64,000 bases of DNA. Source: an uncultured Psychrobacter sp. (GTDB lineage: Bacteria > Pseudomonadota > Gammaproteobacteria > Pseudomonadales > Moraxellaceae). The stretch spans positions 1-64,000 of the forward strand of contig CANMUI010000006.1 of the NCBI GenBank assembly GCA_947501045.1, in the 5' to 3' direction. This document shows, piece by piece, positions 45,953 through 55,020 of this stretch. Both the position numbers and the translations under genes were made by a program. The notes below the pieces were generated by a model. It saw nothing but the letters and a program-made list of their open reading frames with translations, searched no databases and had not been told where the DNA came from. Within the stretch, counting starts at the first letter, position 1; each line of letters begins with the position of its first letter.

Positions 45953-46549
45953 TTAAGGCTGATAGAAGTCATCAAGCTCGCTATCTTCTTGCCAACGATA
46001 CTCCGTGTAGTTGGCAACTTGCCGAGCGATATCAACACCTTGTCTGTCGGCAATGAAGCCCAGCGCCATATCCATACCAGCACTAACGCCTGAGGAGGTA
46101 TAAAATTTATCGTCCACCACCCAGCGTGCTTGCTCAACCCAGTGTACTTTATCCGATTGGGCAATTACCCATTGCCACGAAAGCTTATTGGAAGTAGCGC
46201 GTCTATTATCTAAAATACCTGCCTTTGCTAATAGCGCACTACCGGTACAGACGCTTAGCACCCAATCAGCTTGATCAGCAAACGTAGTAAGGGTTTGTAG
46301 AAACGGCTTATCATTAATCACTTGCCGAGTGCCCATACCGCCGACTATTAATAAAATATCGGTTACATGCTTAAGCTCTGCTACGGCGATAGTCTGCATA
46401 GCAACGCCATGCTTACTACGAATAATACCGCCTGCCATTGAGGCAAATTGGATTTGATAATGCTCAGGCAAGCTGCCAAACATCTCGACAGGGCCAAACA
46501 GATCTAGGGTCTCAAAATTTTCAAATACTAGCGCAGTAATGGTTTGCAT
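45953..46549 (-). CDS. DJ-1/PfpI family protein (isonitrile hydratase-like)
   Basis: A 198-residue DJ-1/PfpI-fold protein. The nucleophile-elbow Cys is about residue 101 in VLSVCTGSALLAKAG. The N terminus has FENFETLDLFGPVEMF, typical of the group related to isonitrile hydratase and AraC-type sensor domains; no helix-turn-helix domain follows. It could be an amidase-like or stress protein; the substrate is unknown. AAGGA precedes the ATG. Confidence 0.85.
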   Translation of the reverse strand: MQTITALVFENFETLDLFGPVEMFGSLPEHYQIQFASMAGGIIRSKHGVAMQTIAVAELKHVTDILLIVGGMGTRQVINDKPFLQTLTTFADQADWVLSVCTGSALLAKAGILDNRRATSNKLSWQWVIAQSDKVHWVEQARWVVDDKFYTSSGVSAGMDMALGFIADRQGVDIARQVANYTEYRWQEDSELDDFYQP

Positions 46550-46589
46550 AAATCATCCTTTGATTTAATCTTAAGCTCTAATGATAAGG

Positions 46590-47285
46590 TTAAAGCTCCA
46601 AAAATTTAGCTTTATCCTTAAACATACATTCCTCATATACTGGACAAGCACCGCACTTTGGCGTACGCGCTTGACAGGTATAGCGCCCATGCAAGATAAG
46701 ATAGTGGTGCGCGTCTAGTATCAAGTCTTCTGGAATACGCTCAACCAGTTTTTCTTCAACGATAAGTACGTTTTTTCCAGTGGCCAGCCCGGTACGATTG
46801 CCAACGCGAAAGATATGCGTATCTACCGCCATAGTTGGCTGACCAAAAGCGGTATTTAATACCACATTTGCCGTCTTACGACCAACGCCTGCCAGCGACT
46901 CTAAGTCTTTACGGTTATCAGGCACTTGACTGTCGAACTTCTCAATCAAGTCATGGCAAGTTTTAATGATATTTTTAGCTTTAGCATTGTATAAGCCGAT
47001 ATTTTTGATATAAGGCTTTAACCCTTCTTCCCCTAATGCCAATATCGCCTCAGGGGTATTGGCAACCGGATAGAGCTGTTTGGTAGCGATATTAACGCTA
47101 ATATCTGTCGCTTGCGCTGATAAAATAACGGCGATGAGCAGCTCAAAATTGCTTTTGTAATGCAGCTCGGTGACTGGCTCTTCAATCGTTGCCGCCAGCT
47201 TCTCTAAAAAGGGGCGGACATGCCGATTGGGCATGCGCCTCGAGGGCGGAGTATCAGCAGTTTTATGTTTGACGGTTTTGCTCAT
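46590..47285 (-). CDS. nth: Endonuclease III
   Basis: Bifunctional DNA glycosylase/AP lyase that removes oxidised pyrimidines. The 231-residue protein has the helix-hairpin-helix LAGVGRKTANVVL with the catalytic Lys, the catalytic Asp in VDTHIFRVGNR, and a C-terminal 4Fe-4S loop of spacing CX6CX2CX5C (CQARTPKCGACPVYEEC). An N-terminal extension of about 20 residues precedes the core. It follows the RnfB-like gene on the same strand with an 80-bp gap, echoing the rsx-nth order in enterobacteria. Confidence 0.97.
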   Translation of the reverse strand: MSKTVKHKTADTPPSRRMPNRHVRPFLEKLAATIEEPVTELHYKSNFELLIAVILSAQATDISVNIATKQLYPVANTPEAILALGEEGLKPYIKNIGLYNAKAKNIIKTCHDLIEKFDSQVPDNRKDLESLAGVGRKTANVVLNTAFGQPTMAVDTHIFRVGNRTGLATGKNVLIVEEKLVERIPEDLILDAHHYLILHGRYTCQARTPKCGACPVYEECMFKDKAKFLEL

Positions 47286-47365
47286 AACCGTACCTCTTTA
47301 CATTATTTTTAATTACGTTGTTTTTAATTGCATTGTTCTTAGGAATCAAGTGTAAGATTTAAAGC

Positions 47366-48214
47366 TTATAGCTTTGCAAGATCGGCTTGTAGCCCGGCAA
47401 GCTCAGCCTGTTTACTTGCGTTTGGACGCACGCTGAGCTGCTTTTCTAGCTTTTTGATTTTACTGCGTAGTTTGGCCGCGGCGATGGTATCTTTGGCTTG
47501 GCGTTCGCTAATAATTAACGTTTGAGTCGCGGCATTATTAAGTTTTGCCTCAACCATACTAACTACGGGCTTTTTGTTGCTACTATCGGTAAGCTGCTCG
47601 GTTACGCGGCTAAGATGAGTGTGATAACGCAGGCGTAGATCGTCCTGTTCTTGTTGCCGTTCAACGGGCGTAATCTGCCGATCAATAGTCACCAGGTCAA
47701 TACAATCAACGGGGCAGGGCGCAATACACAGCTCGCAGCCTGTGCAAAGATCAGTGAAAATGGTATGCATGTGCTTGCCCGTACCGACAATGGCGTCAAC
47801 GGGACAGGCTGGAATGCACTTGGTACAGCCAATACAATCATCCTCACGAATGATAGCACGTACCTCGGTAGGGCGTTTGGTGACAGGGTCTATAGGCCAC
47901 TGTGAAGATGCCGCCGTAAGAGATTCTTTATTATCGTCTGCAAGTATTTGATCGTCTATCAGTAGTTGCTGGATCGTGTCAGTGACGGGTTGGCCGCCGG
48001 GAACACATTTGTTATAGGCCTCACCATTTACCACGATAGCGGCCGCGTAAGGCAAGCAGCCATCGGGATGCTCGCACAGACCGCACTGCGTTTGCGGCAG
48101 GCAAGCATCGACCCGCGCAATAGTTGCTTGCTCAGCCTCGCTAAGGGCATCCAAAGCTAAAGTATCGAACAAAATAGGTAAATTCGTTAGGCGTTTTGGT
48201 AAAGTACTGGACAT
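47366..48214 (-). CDS. RnfB-like ferredoxin, orphan and soluble
   Basis: A 282-residue iron-sulfur protein related to RnfB/RsxB. A 4Fe-4S cluster domain (LPQTQCGLCEHPDGC, then NKCVPGG) is followed by two ferredoxin-type clusters (CIGCTKCIPACPVD and CTGCELCIAPCPVDC). Two features are odd. The usual N-terminal membrane helix of RnfB is absent, and no rnfA, C, D, G or E gene is adjacent. A basic, coiled tail of about 80 residues ends the protein. It may be an electron carrier, possibly supplying nth or another Fe-S enzyme; this is speculation from the gene order. Confidence 0.85.
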   Translation of the reverse strand: MSSTLPKRLTNLPILFDTLALDALSEAEQATIARVDACLPQTQCGLCEHPDGCLPYAAAIVVNGEAYNKCVPGGQPVTDTIQQLLIDDQILADDNKESLTAASSQWPIDPVTKRPTEVRAIIREDDCIGCTKCIPACPVDAIVGTGKHMHTIFTDLCTGCELCIAPCPVDCIDLVTIDRQITPVERQQEQDDLRLRYHTHLSRVTEQLTDSSNKKPVVSMVEAKLNNAATQTLIISERQAKDTIAAAKLRSKIKKLEKQLSVRPNASKQAELAGLQADLAKL

Positions 48215-48263
48215 TTAATGAATGGCCTTTAATCTGGCGTAAAAAGGTAATGATGGATCGTAG

Positions 48264-48329
48264 TATAGTCAATGAGATATAAAAAGCATGTTTAAATCTA
48301 TATAACAGTTTTACTTCTAGCTGACTATA
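48264..48329. repeat. 66-bp MITE-like repeat, copy 1
   Basis: Perfect 7-bp terminal inverted repeats TATAGTC/GACTATA bound a 66-bp unit that matches copy 2 (61957-62022) at 55 of 66 positions by my hand alignment, with no gaps. It lies between the RnfB-like gene and nudC. Confidence 0.8.
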
Positions 48330-48423
48330 TACAATAAAAGAGCAGGTAGACATATTGCAGGCTATAGCATAAGCGTCATTGTCAGTTAATTAAACCCAAA
48401 ACTATCATTGCGTTTAAATGCAA

Positions 48424-49431
48424 TTAAAGCGTTACCCCTTGCTCATGGACAATTTGCGCAATTAAGTCATAAGCGATACTGCCTCTAAAAGGTATCTTGG
48501 GTAGGTTTGAGATATCAAAAAAATCAGCGTGGGATAGCTCATCTTCTTGCAGTATAATCTCGCCACTAACGTAAGTCGCCCGAAAGCCTAACATTAGATT
48601 AGAAGGAAACGGCCAAGGTTGACTGCTGACGTAACGGATATCTTGTAGACTAATACCGACTTCCTCGCCAACTTCGCGCACTACAGCATGCTCTAGACTT
48701 TCACCTACTTCGACAAAACCAGCAATTAGTCCATATTGTAGCTGCGTGGCCGGTCTACCATAACGGTGGTGATGGGCAAGTAGGATTTGCATCTCACCCG
48801 TTTGCGGGTTTGGACGTGTAATTGCAGTAATGACACAAGGTTGTACGCGTGGATACTGACGCAGCCTACAAACGGGACATACCATAGCACGCTCACCGGA
48901 CGTAGCGGCGCGGACCGCAGCGCTACAGCGGCTACAAAACTGGGTATCCGCCTGCCAACGCAGCAGCTGCATAGCTTGACTAAGCTGGCTTGCAAGCGCT
49001 GCTGGCAACTGAGTAAGGAGTTGCCGATAACTGATAAAAGCAACGTCTACGTTATTTTCTGATAGAGCATTGTCTAATAAAGCGTGGTTTGATGCAGAGC
49101 TTTTTGATGAGGCAGGCAATGAGGTTAACGTAGAGTCGTTCTCAAGCCCTTTAGGAACAGCAATGCCATTATTTTTTGCATAATCATAGGTAATGGCACT
49201 GGTTGCTGGAATCTCTTGAAAAGCGCTTGAGGAGCTTGGCTTGGCTTCCCAATTACTCGGTGCTAAGCTTGCCAATAGCTCCACACGGCCTACTTGATAA
49301 GGGGTAGCTATGCTTTGTTCCTTACCATCTACCGTAGCGGCTGGAAGCTCAACCTGCATAGGCCACCAACCTTCCGGAGTTTGGCGACATAGTATAGTAT
49401 CATTATCAAGTACAAAAGCGCTGTTCATCAT
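48424..49431 (-). CDS. nudC: NADH pyrophosphatase (Nudix)
   Basis: Hydrolyses NADH to NMNH and AMP, and in E. coli removes NAD caps from RNA. The 335-residue protein has the NudC zinc ribbon (CSRCSAAV ... CPVCRLRQYPR) near residues 165-190 and the Nudix box GFVEVGESLEHAVVREVGEEVG near 240. The SQPWPFPSNLMLGF segment after the box is diagnostic for NudC. The N-terminal domain carries a Ser/Ala-rich insertion. It follows the FimL-like gene on the same strand. Confidence 0.94.
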   Translation of the reverse strand: MMNSAFVLDNDTILCRQTPEGWWPMQVELPAATVDGKEQSIATPYQVGRVELLASLAPSNWEAKPSSSSAFQEIPATSAITYDYAKNNGIAVPKGLENDSTLTSLPASSKSSASNHALLDNALSENNVDVAFISYRQLLTQLPAALASQLSQAMQLLRWQADTQFCSRCSAAVRAATSGERAMVCPVCRLRQYPRVQPCVITAITRPNPQTGEMQILLAHHHRYGRPATQLQYGLIAGFVEVGESLEHAVVREVGEEVGISLQDIRYVSSQPWPFPSNLMLGFRATYVSGEIILQEDELSHADFFDISNLPKIPFRGSIAYDLIAQIVHEQGVTL

Positions 49432-49510
49432 TGGCGGTCCAAGACAGCTGCGATCTTATTTGATAGCAGCTGTATATTAATTCATTAATATGGTTTGAGC
49501 TATAAACTGT

Positions 49511-51199
49511 TTAAGCTACAAGCAATTGACTCAAGCTATGTTGACCGACATCGATTGATTGTTTGCTTACCGGACGATTGTATTCAAACCCATCCAAACG
49601 ATAGTCTACTGCCATGATCACATCAGCAATATAGGCAAGATTGTGATCTTCGATGTCTGCCCCGTTGCTAAGACGTTCTTGCAAATGGGTGGCTAATTGA
49701 CTAAGCATACTGGCGGCAGTAGGAAGCTGTAAAAAACGTATCGCTCCTGCAACCTGACGCATCATCTCAGGTATGTTTTGAATATTGAGTAGCTCACGAT
49801 TCTCATCTGCCAAGTAGTCGCTAATCGCTTGCTCAGCACTTGATATAGCAGAACGACTCTCTTGTATCAAGGTATCATAAGCCGTATTGATTTGATGCAG
49901 TGATATATGGTGGTTATTCACTGGCAGATGAATGGCACCAGGCGTATGCATTTTTGCCATTGCAATGGAAGCATTCTCTGCAGTTATTAGCGCTAGCAAC
50001 AATGAGTCAAAGTCATCAGGGCTAGGAGTATACCATTTAGATACTGCATTTGCAGCCGTTTCTAGGGAGGCTGCAGCCTTTGGTAAGTTTAATAATTGTA
50101 GCGCTGAGGCAAGCTCAGTAAGATCAGCGGCTATGGAGGACACCTGCGCTTCAGTAGTGCTCAGAGCCTCGCCGCGTGCATAGCTATCGACCTTTTCTTT
50201 GATAGTACTAATTTGATTTTGAATAATGTCGTTTAAGGTATCGGTGATAGCGCGGTTAGGACCAAACAAAAAGCGCTGCATCTGTTCGCGCTGTGAGGTT
50301 TCTATTTGGTTGGCCGCATACTGCATGCACAGCGCTTTAGCTTGTTGTCCTTCACGCTGGCAGGCAAAGCTGACCAAATCAGCAAAACGGGTATCCATCA
50401 CCGGCAAGTAACTTTGAAACTGCTGCTCTACATAGATAAGTGTATGCTTTTGACTCAGATTGAGCGGCAAAATACTTTTGATGTCGCTGACGGCAACCAT
50501 CGCTGCTTGCCAAAACAAGCTGTTGGTGTGAGCGGCGATGGTGTTACAAGCAGCACTCATAGCATCTAGCTTTTGCTGCGCATCAGCACTTAAAGAGTGG
50601 TTTTGGTTCTGATAGCCAAGTACTACGCCAAGGCCACTACGATAAGCATTGATAAGCAGGTCACGATCAAGATTTAACTCGCTAAGTGCCTGAAAGTTTT
50701 GCTCAGGGTTGGCAACTACCACACTGCTGCTACCAAAGTTGGCAAAATAATCCGTATCGATAGTGTCTTGCTGGCTATGGGCATATAGTTTGTTAATAAT
50801 AGGTAGCAGCAAACTTGGCTCTACCGTTTCGGTTAGTAGGACAAATTCGACATAACGATCAAGGGTGATGATAGCCTCTGATAAGTCCATAATCAAAGCA
50901 GTATCATTATTATCACCACTATCATAGAGCCGCTGTAAACCTTGTACAATAGCGCAGCTCAATACTTGGCCACCTATTAAATCAATCAGCTCAAACACAC
51001 AAGACAACTGAGTCATCACGCTAATAGAGTCTAGCAATAAAGGCGCTTGCTCTTTATCATCATTAAACTCGCTCAAATGAATTTCAGCATCTTTGAGAAT
51101 GATTGTAATCTCATTATGTAATAAGTGTAGGGAGGGCAAATTAAAGTTGGTGACACTAGGGGCGGGGGCGCTTAACGCTATTTGCTCAGACTGGCTCAT
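49511..51199 (-). CDS. fimL: FimL-like protein (ChpA N-terminal-domain homologue)
   Basis: A largely helical 562-residue protein without signal peptide or catalytic motif. Its length and sequence style resemble Pseudomonas FimL, which is related to the N-terminal Hpt-like part of ChpA and modulates type IV pili and cAMP signalling. Gene order supports this: as I recall, P. aeruginosa fimL adjoins nudC with rnhA and dnaQ close by, and here nudC and the rnhA-dnaQ fusion flank it. No phosphorylatable Hpt His motif is evident. The ATG at 51199 was preferred (ACGGAAA upstream) over one at 51241. Confidence 0.6.
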   Translation of the reverse strand: MSQSEQIALSAPAPSVTNFNLPSLHLLHNEITIILKDAEIHLSEFNDDKEQAPLLLDSISVMTQLSCVFELIDLIGGQVLSCAIVQGLQRLYDSGDNNDTALIMDLSEAIITLDRYVEFVLLTETVEPSLLLPIINKLYAHSQQDTIDTDYFANFGSSSVVVANPEQNFQALSELNLDRDLLINAYRSGLGVVLGYQNQNHSLSADAQQKLDAMSAACNTIAAHTNSLFWQAAMVAVSDIKSILPLNLSQKHTLIYVEQQFQSYLPVMDTRFADLVSFACQREGQQAKALCMQYAANQIETSQREQMQRFLFGPNRAITDTLNDIIQNQISTIKEKVDSYARGEALSTTEAQVSSIAADLTELASALQLLNLPKAAASLETAANAVSKWYTPSPDDFDSLLLALITAENASIAMAKMHTPGAIHLPVNNHHISLHQINTAYDTLIQESRSAISSAEQAISDYLADENRELLNIQNIPEMMRQVAGAIRFLQLPTAASMLSQLATHLQERLSNGADIEDHNLAYIADVIMAVDYRLDGFEYNRPVSKQSIDVGQHSLSQLLVA

Positions 51200-51393
51200 A
51201 GTTATTTTTCCGTAAAGTATCGATAAAGTCGACTCTATCAATAGCTAGTGATTTATGAAAAATGGTTGTTAGAGGGTTCAAATAAATGATCAAAGGCTAT
51301 ACCCGCAAGCTTTATTTTCATAAAGGTTGTAGTTACAAATAGTAGCCAAAAAATTTGCCTTTATTTAAACCCAACTATACCTATTGACGCCGT

Positions 51394-52974
51394 CTACCAC
51401 TGGGACAAATTGGACTGTAAGCTAGGATACTCATCAGTCAAGCCTGCTAACCAGTCTTGGTGAGCACGGTCATCTACCGCTGACTCTAGCAATAAAGATG
51501 CCAAATTAGAAAAATTGCTATGAGCGCTAGGACTACCATCAGTTTGTCCATCTTCTTCAATAGCTAAAGCGACCTGACCCCCAGTCATAGCTAGATATAC
51601 TTCTGCTAAAATCTCAGAATCTAGCAACGCCCCGTGAAAAGTTCGATCTTGCTTACCTACATCTAAACGGCGCACCAAGGCGTCCAAAGTGTTTTTTTGT
51701 CCAGGATACTGCTGTTTTGCCATAGCCAGCGAGTCGGTGACTTGTACGCGCGCGCTAAAGTCTGTCAGGCCAACCTTACTAAACTCCGTATCCAAAAAGG
51801 TCATATCAAAAGAGGCATTGTGCGCAATAATCTCCGCCCCATCCATAAAGTCATAAAGCTGCTGCGCCACCTGATCAAAGGTAGGTTTATCTTGTAAGAA
51901 TGCCTCGGAGATACCGTGGATACGAATGACTTCTTCATCCATACCGCGCTCTGGATTAATATAGACGTGTAGTTTTTCGCCGGTAAATTTGCGCCCTACC
52001 ATCTCGACGATACCAACCTCGATGATACGATCGCCTTTAAGCGCGTCAAGACCAGTAGTCTCCGTATCCATAATCAGCTGGCGATCGGCCTCATGTTTGT
52101 GGCTCGGTTTTGGCAGTAGGGGTACAAAGTTCGGGTTTGCTCGTGAAGTATCTCCATCGAATTTTGGCAGCTCTGATGCTGCATTCGAGATGTTGTCTGT
52201 GTCTGCTGTTTTAGTCTCTGCTGTTGGGTTCGCTGTCAGATTCATAGTATCGCTACTCATTGATGAGGGCACGTTTGATTCGTTGGGTGCTGATATGGTG
52301 GAGGTATCATTGTAAGTATCGTCAATTGGGTTTTCAGTAAGGCTTTCATCAAGCATATCAAAACCCAGTGGATCATTTTTTAGCCAGTCATCAGCGGCTA
52401 TTTGCGCTTTTTTTTTAGTTTGAGGCTCAGCCATTTTTTCAGAGCTATAGACAGATGCAGGCTCGCTGCTAGCATTGACCCCAAGATTGGCAAGCTCGTC
52501 AGCTTTTTCGTTACCAGCGTGCCCGGCATGACCTTTAACCCAGTGCCAATCAACAGCGCGTCCTTGACAAAGCGCGTCTAACTGCTGCCATAAGTCTTGA
52601 TTGGCAACTGGTTTTTTACTGGCCGTTTTCCAGCCACGCTTTTTCCAATTGCTTAGCCATTCGGTAATACCTTTTTGCACATAGCTTGAGTCCGTCCAGA
52701 TCTCAAGCTTTGAGCCGTGCGGGCTATATTCTAACGCTTTGATAGCGCCCGTCAGCTCCATACGGTTGTTGGTCGTCTCTTTGTCGCCACCATACAAATC
52801 TTGTGTGTGACCATCCTCAAAGATAAGGTGCGCGCCCCAGCCGCCAGCGCCCGGATTACCTTTGCAAGCACCATCGGTATAAGCAACAGTAGTATTAGCT
52901 TTGGCGCTCATAGGGTCAATAGTGTTGGAGCGGATGGTAGTGCTGCTAGCAGCAGATAGAACAGTATCTGACAT
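51394..52974 (-). CDS. rnhA-dnaQ: Ribonuclease HI fused to DNA polymerase III epsilon (DnaQ)
   Basis: One continuous 526-residue frame joins two enzymes. Residues about 27-170 are RNase HI, with catalytic Asp (YTDGACKGNPGAGGWG), Glu (NNRMELTGA), Asp (WTDSSYV) and Asp (GNEKADELA). A Ser/Thr/Asn/Asp-rich linker of about 120 residues follows. Residues about 296-475 are the DnaQ 3'-5' exonuclease, with ExoI MDTETTGLD, ExoII AHNASFDMTFLD and ExoIII HGALLDSEILAEVY. It would remove RNA from hybrids and proofread replication. In many relatives the two genes are separate neighbours. All catalytic residues of both domains are present. Confidence 0.95.
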   Translation of the reverse strand: MSDTVLSAASSTTIRSNTIDPMSAKANTTVAYTDGACKGNPGAGGWGAHLIFEDGHTQDLYGGDKETTNNRMELTGAIKALEYSPHGSKLEIWTDSSYVQKGITEWLSNWKKRGWKTASKKPVANQDLWQQLDALCQGRAVDWHWVKGHAGHAGNEKADELANLGVNASSEPASVYSSEKMAEPQTKKKAQIAADDWLKNDPLGFDMLDESLTENPIDDTYNDTSTISAPNESNVPSSMSSDTMNLTANPTAETKTADTDNISNAASELPKFDGDTSRANPNFVPLLPKPSHKHEADRQLIMDTETTGLDALKGDRIIEVGIVEMVGRKFTGEKLHVYINPERGMDEEVIRIHGISEAFLQDKPTFDQVAQQLYDFMDGAEIIAHNASFDMTFLDTEFSKVGLTDFSARVQVTDSLAMAKQQYPGQKNTLDALVRRLDVGKQDRTFHGALLDSEILAEVYLAMTGGQVALAIEEDGQTDGSPSAHSNFSNLASLLLESAVDDRAHQDWLAGLTDEYPSLQSNLSQW

Positions 52975-53225
52975 AAAAACTCATTGGGCTGATGATCGTT
53001 AAGTGTTTCATTTAATAGCGTTTGATTATAGCAAATCTACTATCAATATAGGAGATGGTAGCTAATAAATAGGGCGTACAAAACGATCGGTAAGCAGGCA
53101 TAAACAACAAGGGTAAAACTGTAAAGACACCAATCAAAATAAAAGCTGCTACTGGTTTTCTGTTAAAATAACATGAGTGTTTTACGCACTAGAATTCCTT
53201 AACGTACTAACGCAGGACACTATCC

Positions 53226-53792
53226 ATGCTTTTATATTTAGACGTTATACATAAAAAATCGACTGCTTTTATCGCTGGTATCGCAGTTAGTAGTTTGTTA
53301 TTCCTAACTGGTTGTAATGATACTACTAACACGGTGGATGAGAATGGAGTTACGAGCGCGGCGACTTCTACGGTAGATTTATCAGTATTTGCAGGCTGCT
53401 ATACCGTAAGCTATGATGAACCGGCGCAGATTAAGGTCAGTGAGCAATCCGGCATGTGGGTTATGCAAATGAAAGAACCTGCTAGCGCCAATCGGGTCTG
53501 GGATGATGCTGAGCCTTTAGAAGTACTGGACAACAGTGATATTCCTAAGTTTTTCTCTATTGATCCTGACAACGTTGATGCTGCTATCGCGCGTCCCGAT
53601 AGGGTGCTGGTTATGGCGCACGTCAAACCCGTGTACGCGAATATTGATCCGCTGCTCGATAGTGAGTATTTGTCCTATATTTATAAAGGCGCCAATACGA
53701 TTTATCAGGTTGAATGTGATGACACAAATACTGACATTTTAGCCAATCCCCATGCCAATATTGTCATCGATAATGTCAATGAAAGTCTTTAA
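53226..53792 (+). CDS. Hypothetical lipoprotein
   Basis: A 188-residue product with a signal peptide and lipobox LTGC (lipid Cys about residue 30). The mature protein contains two more Cys (GCYTVSYDE and VECDDTN) that may pair. I do not recognise a family. An AGGA site precedes the ATG. It may share a transcript with the small membrane protein gene 59 bp downstream. Confidence 0.75.
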   Translation: MLLYLDVIHKKSTAFIAGIAVSSLLFLTGCNDTTNTVDENGVTSAATSTVDLSVFAGCYTVSYDEPAQIKVSEQSGMWVMQMKEPASANRVWDDAEPLEVLDNSDIPKFFSIDPDNVDAAIARPDRVLVMAHVKPVYANIDPLLDSEYLSYIYKGANTIYQVECDDTNTDILANPHANIVIDNVNESL

Positions 53793-53851
53793 GTATCAGT
53801 ATTTAAGCTATAGTCCTTGAGTTTAAACCGTTAAGTATAGAGTCGAATGAT

Positions 53852-54157
53852 ATGAATTTTTTGAGTTATGTATTATTAGGCGGATTGTCTTATGCCGCTG
53901 GCCGGGCTGTGCGTATTTACGTCCTTGATAAGCAGCCCAAACCTGAGCAGCCTTATAATCTGAAGCATCCGGCTATTTTGGCATACCTGGCTGGGTTTTT
54001 TATTATTATGCTCATCATCTCATGGCTTATCGGACGCTATTTGTTAGGTCACGTCACTATTGATCTCCCCTTTATTATCGTTAATAGCTTGGTGGCGACT
54101 TTCGTGTACTCGTTTGGTCTTAATCCTGAAAAAGCAAACTATGAAGTACCTGATTGA
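53852..54157 (+). CDS. Small hypothetical membrane protein
   Basis: A 101-residue protein with two strong hydrophobic helices (about 45-65 and 72-92) and a Gly/Ala-rich N terminus. No family recognised. It lies downstream of a lipoprotein gene and ends at a bidirectional terminator. No clear ribosome site is seen. Confidence 0.6.
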   Translation: MNFLSYVLLGGLSYAAGRAVRIYVLDKQPKPEQPYNLKHPAILAYLAGFFIIMLIISWLIGRYLLGHVTIDLPFIIVNSLVATFVYSFGLNPEKANYEVPD

Positions 54158-54201
54158 TCGCAGATTATTATTTTAATAATGGTTTAGGACAAGCAGACAC
54201 A

Positions 54202-54238
54202 AAAACACAGTCAATGCTAAGCTCGTTGACTGTGTTTT
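54202..54238. terminator. Bidirectional terminator
   Basis: A perfect 13-bp stem (54202-54214 with 54226-54238) with A/T-rich outer pairs lies between convergent genes. Confidence 0.88.
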
Positions 54239-54319
54239 GTATGATCAAAAAGGCTATTTATAGCTTGGTATTTACACCATAACAGTATTTACACTATAAA
54301 TAAGAAAGCTGGGCTAGTA

Positions 54320-54766
54320 TTAATCTTTAGATTTGGCTTGTTTTTTGGTGCTCAATTTACCTTTATATTTTGTATTACTGTCAGACTTTGCATCCTCGTC
54401 TTTATTAGCATGCTCATCCTTCCAAGCTTTGTATTTACTTAAATCTTTTTCCATCAGCTTTAAGCAGAATCCTAGTACCAACGCATCATCAACTTGACCA
54501 ATGAAAGGTATAAAGTCTGGGATAAGGTCGATAGGATTGAGTACGTATAACAAACCTACAACCGCTGCTGAGATAGTTTTATAAGGAATATCGCGGTAGT
54601 TACCTTGATAATAATCTTTGACCAAGCTTAGCAGTAATAGCAAGTCTTTGGAGTAGCGCTCAAGACCCTTACCATTTTCAAGCTGCTGGTTAATCTTGTC
54701 CTCTTTGCTCAAAATCTGCTTGATACTATCCAAAAGGGATTGATCGTCTTTTTCTTTATTAGCCAT
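54320..54766 (-). CDS. YkvA/DUF1232 family membrane protein
   Basis: A 148-residue protein with the DUF1232 core (LYVLNPIDLIPDFIPFIGQVDDALVLG) at about residues 70-97, forming a short hydrophobic hairpin. The N and C termini are charged; the C terminus is Lys/Asp-rich. Members are small inner-membrane proteins of unclear role. AAGGA precedes the ATG. Confidence 0.82.
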   Translation of the reverse strand: MANKEKDDQSLLDSIKQILSKEDKINQQLENGKGLERYSKDLLLLLSLVKDYYQGNYRDIPYKTISAAVVGLLYVLNPIDLIPDFIPFIGQVDDALVLGFCLKLMEKDLSKYKAWKDEHANKDEDAKSDSNTKYKGKLSTKKQAKSKD

Positions 54767-55020
54767 GCTTATGTTCCTTTAATAATGAGTAATCAGTTAG
54801 TGAGTAATCAGTAATTTATTACTATTTACTATAACAAGAGTAGAGGTAACTACCAAATAAGGTTATGAGGTAATTTGTATGGTTTTTATCTATGAGAAGA
54901 AAAATATCTAAGAGGTTAGCATTTTGAAATAAGTTACAATAGACGGTTTAAAGTAAATAATAGCCTAAGTAATGTCCTATCAAGATATTGTTAACAGAAA
55001 AGTAGAGGCAATAATAAACG

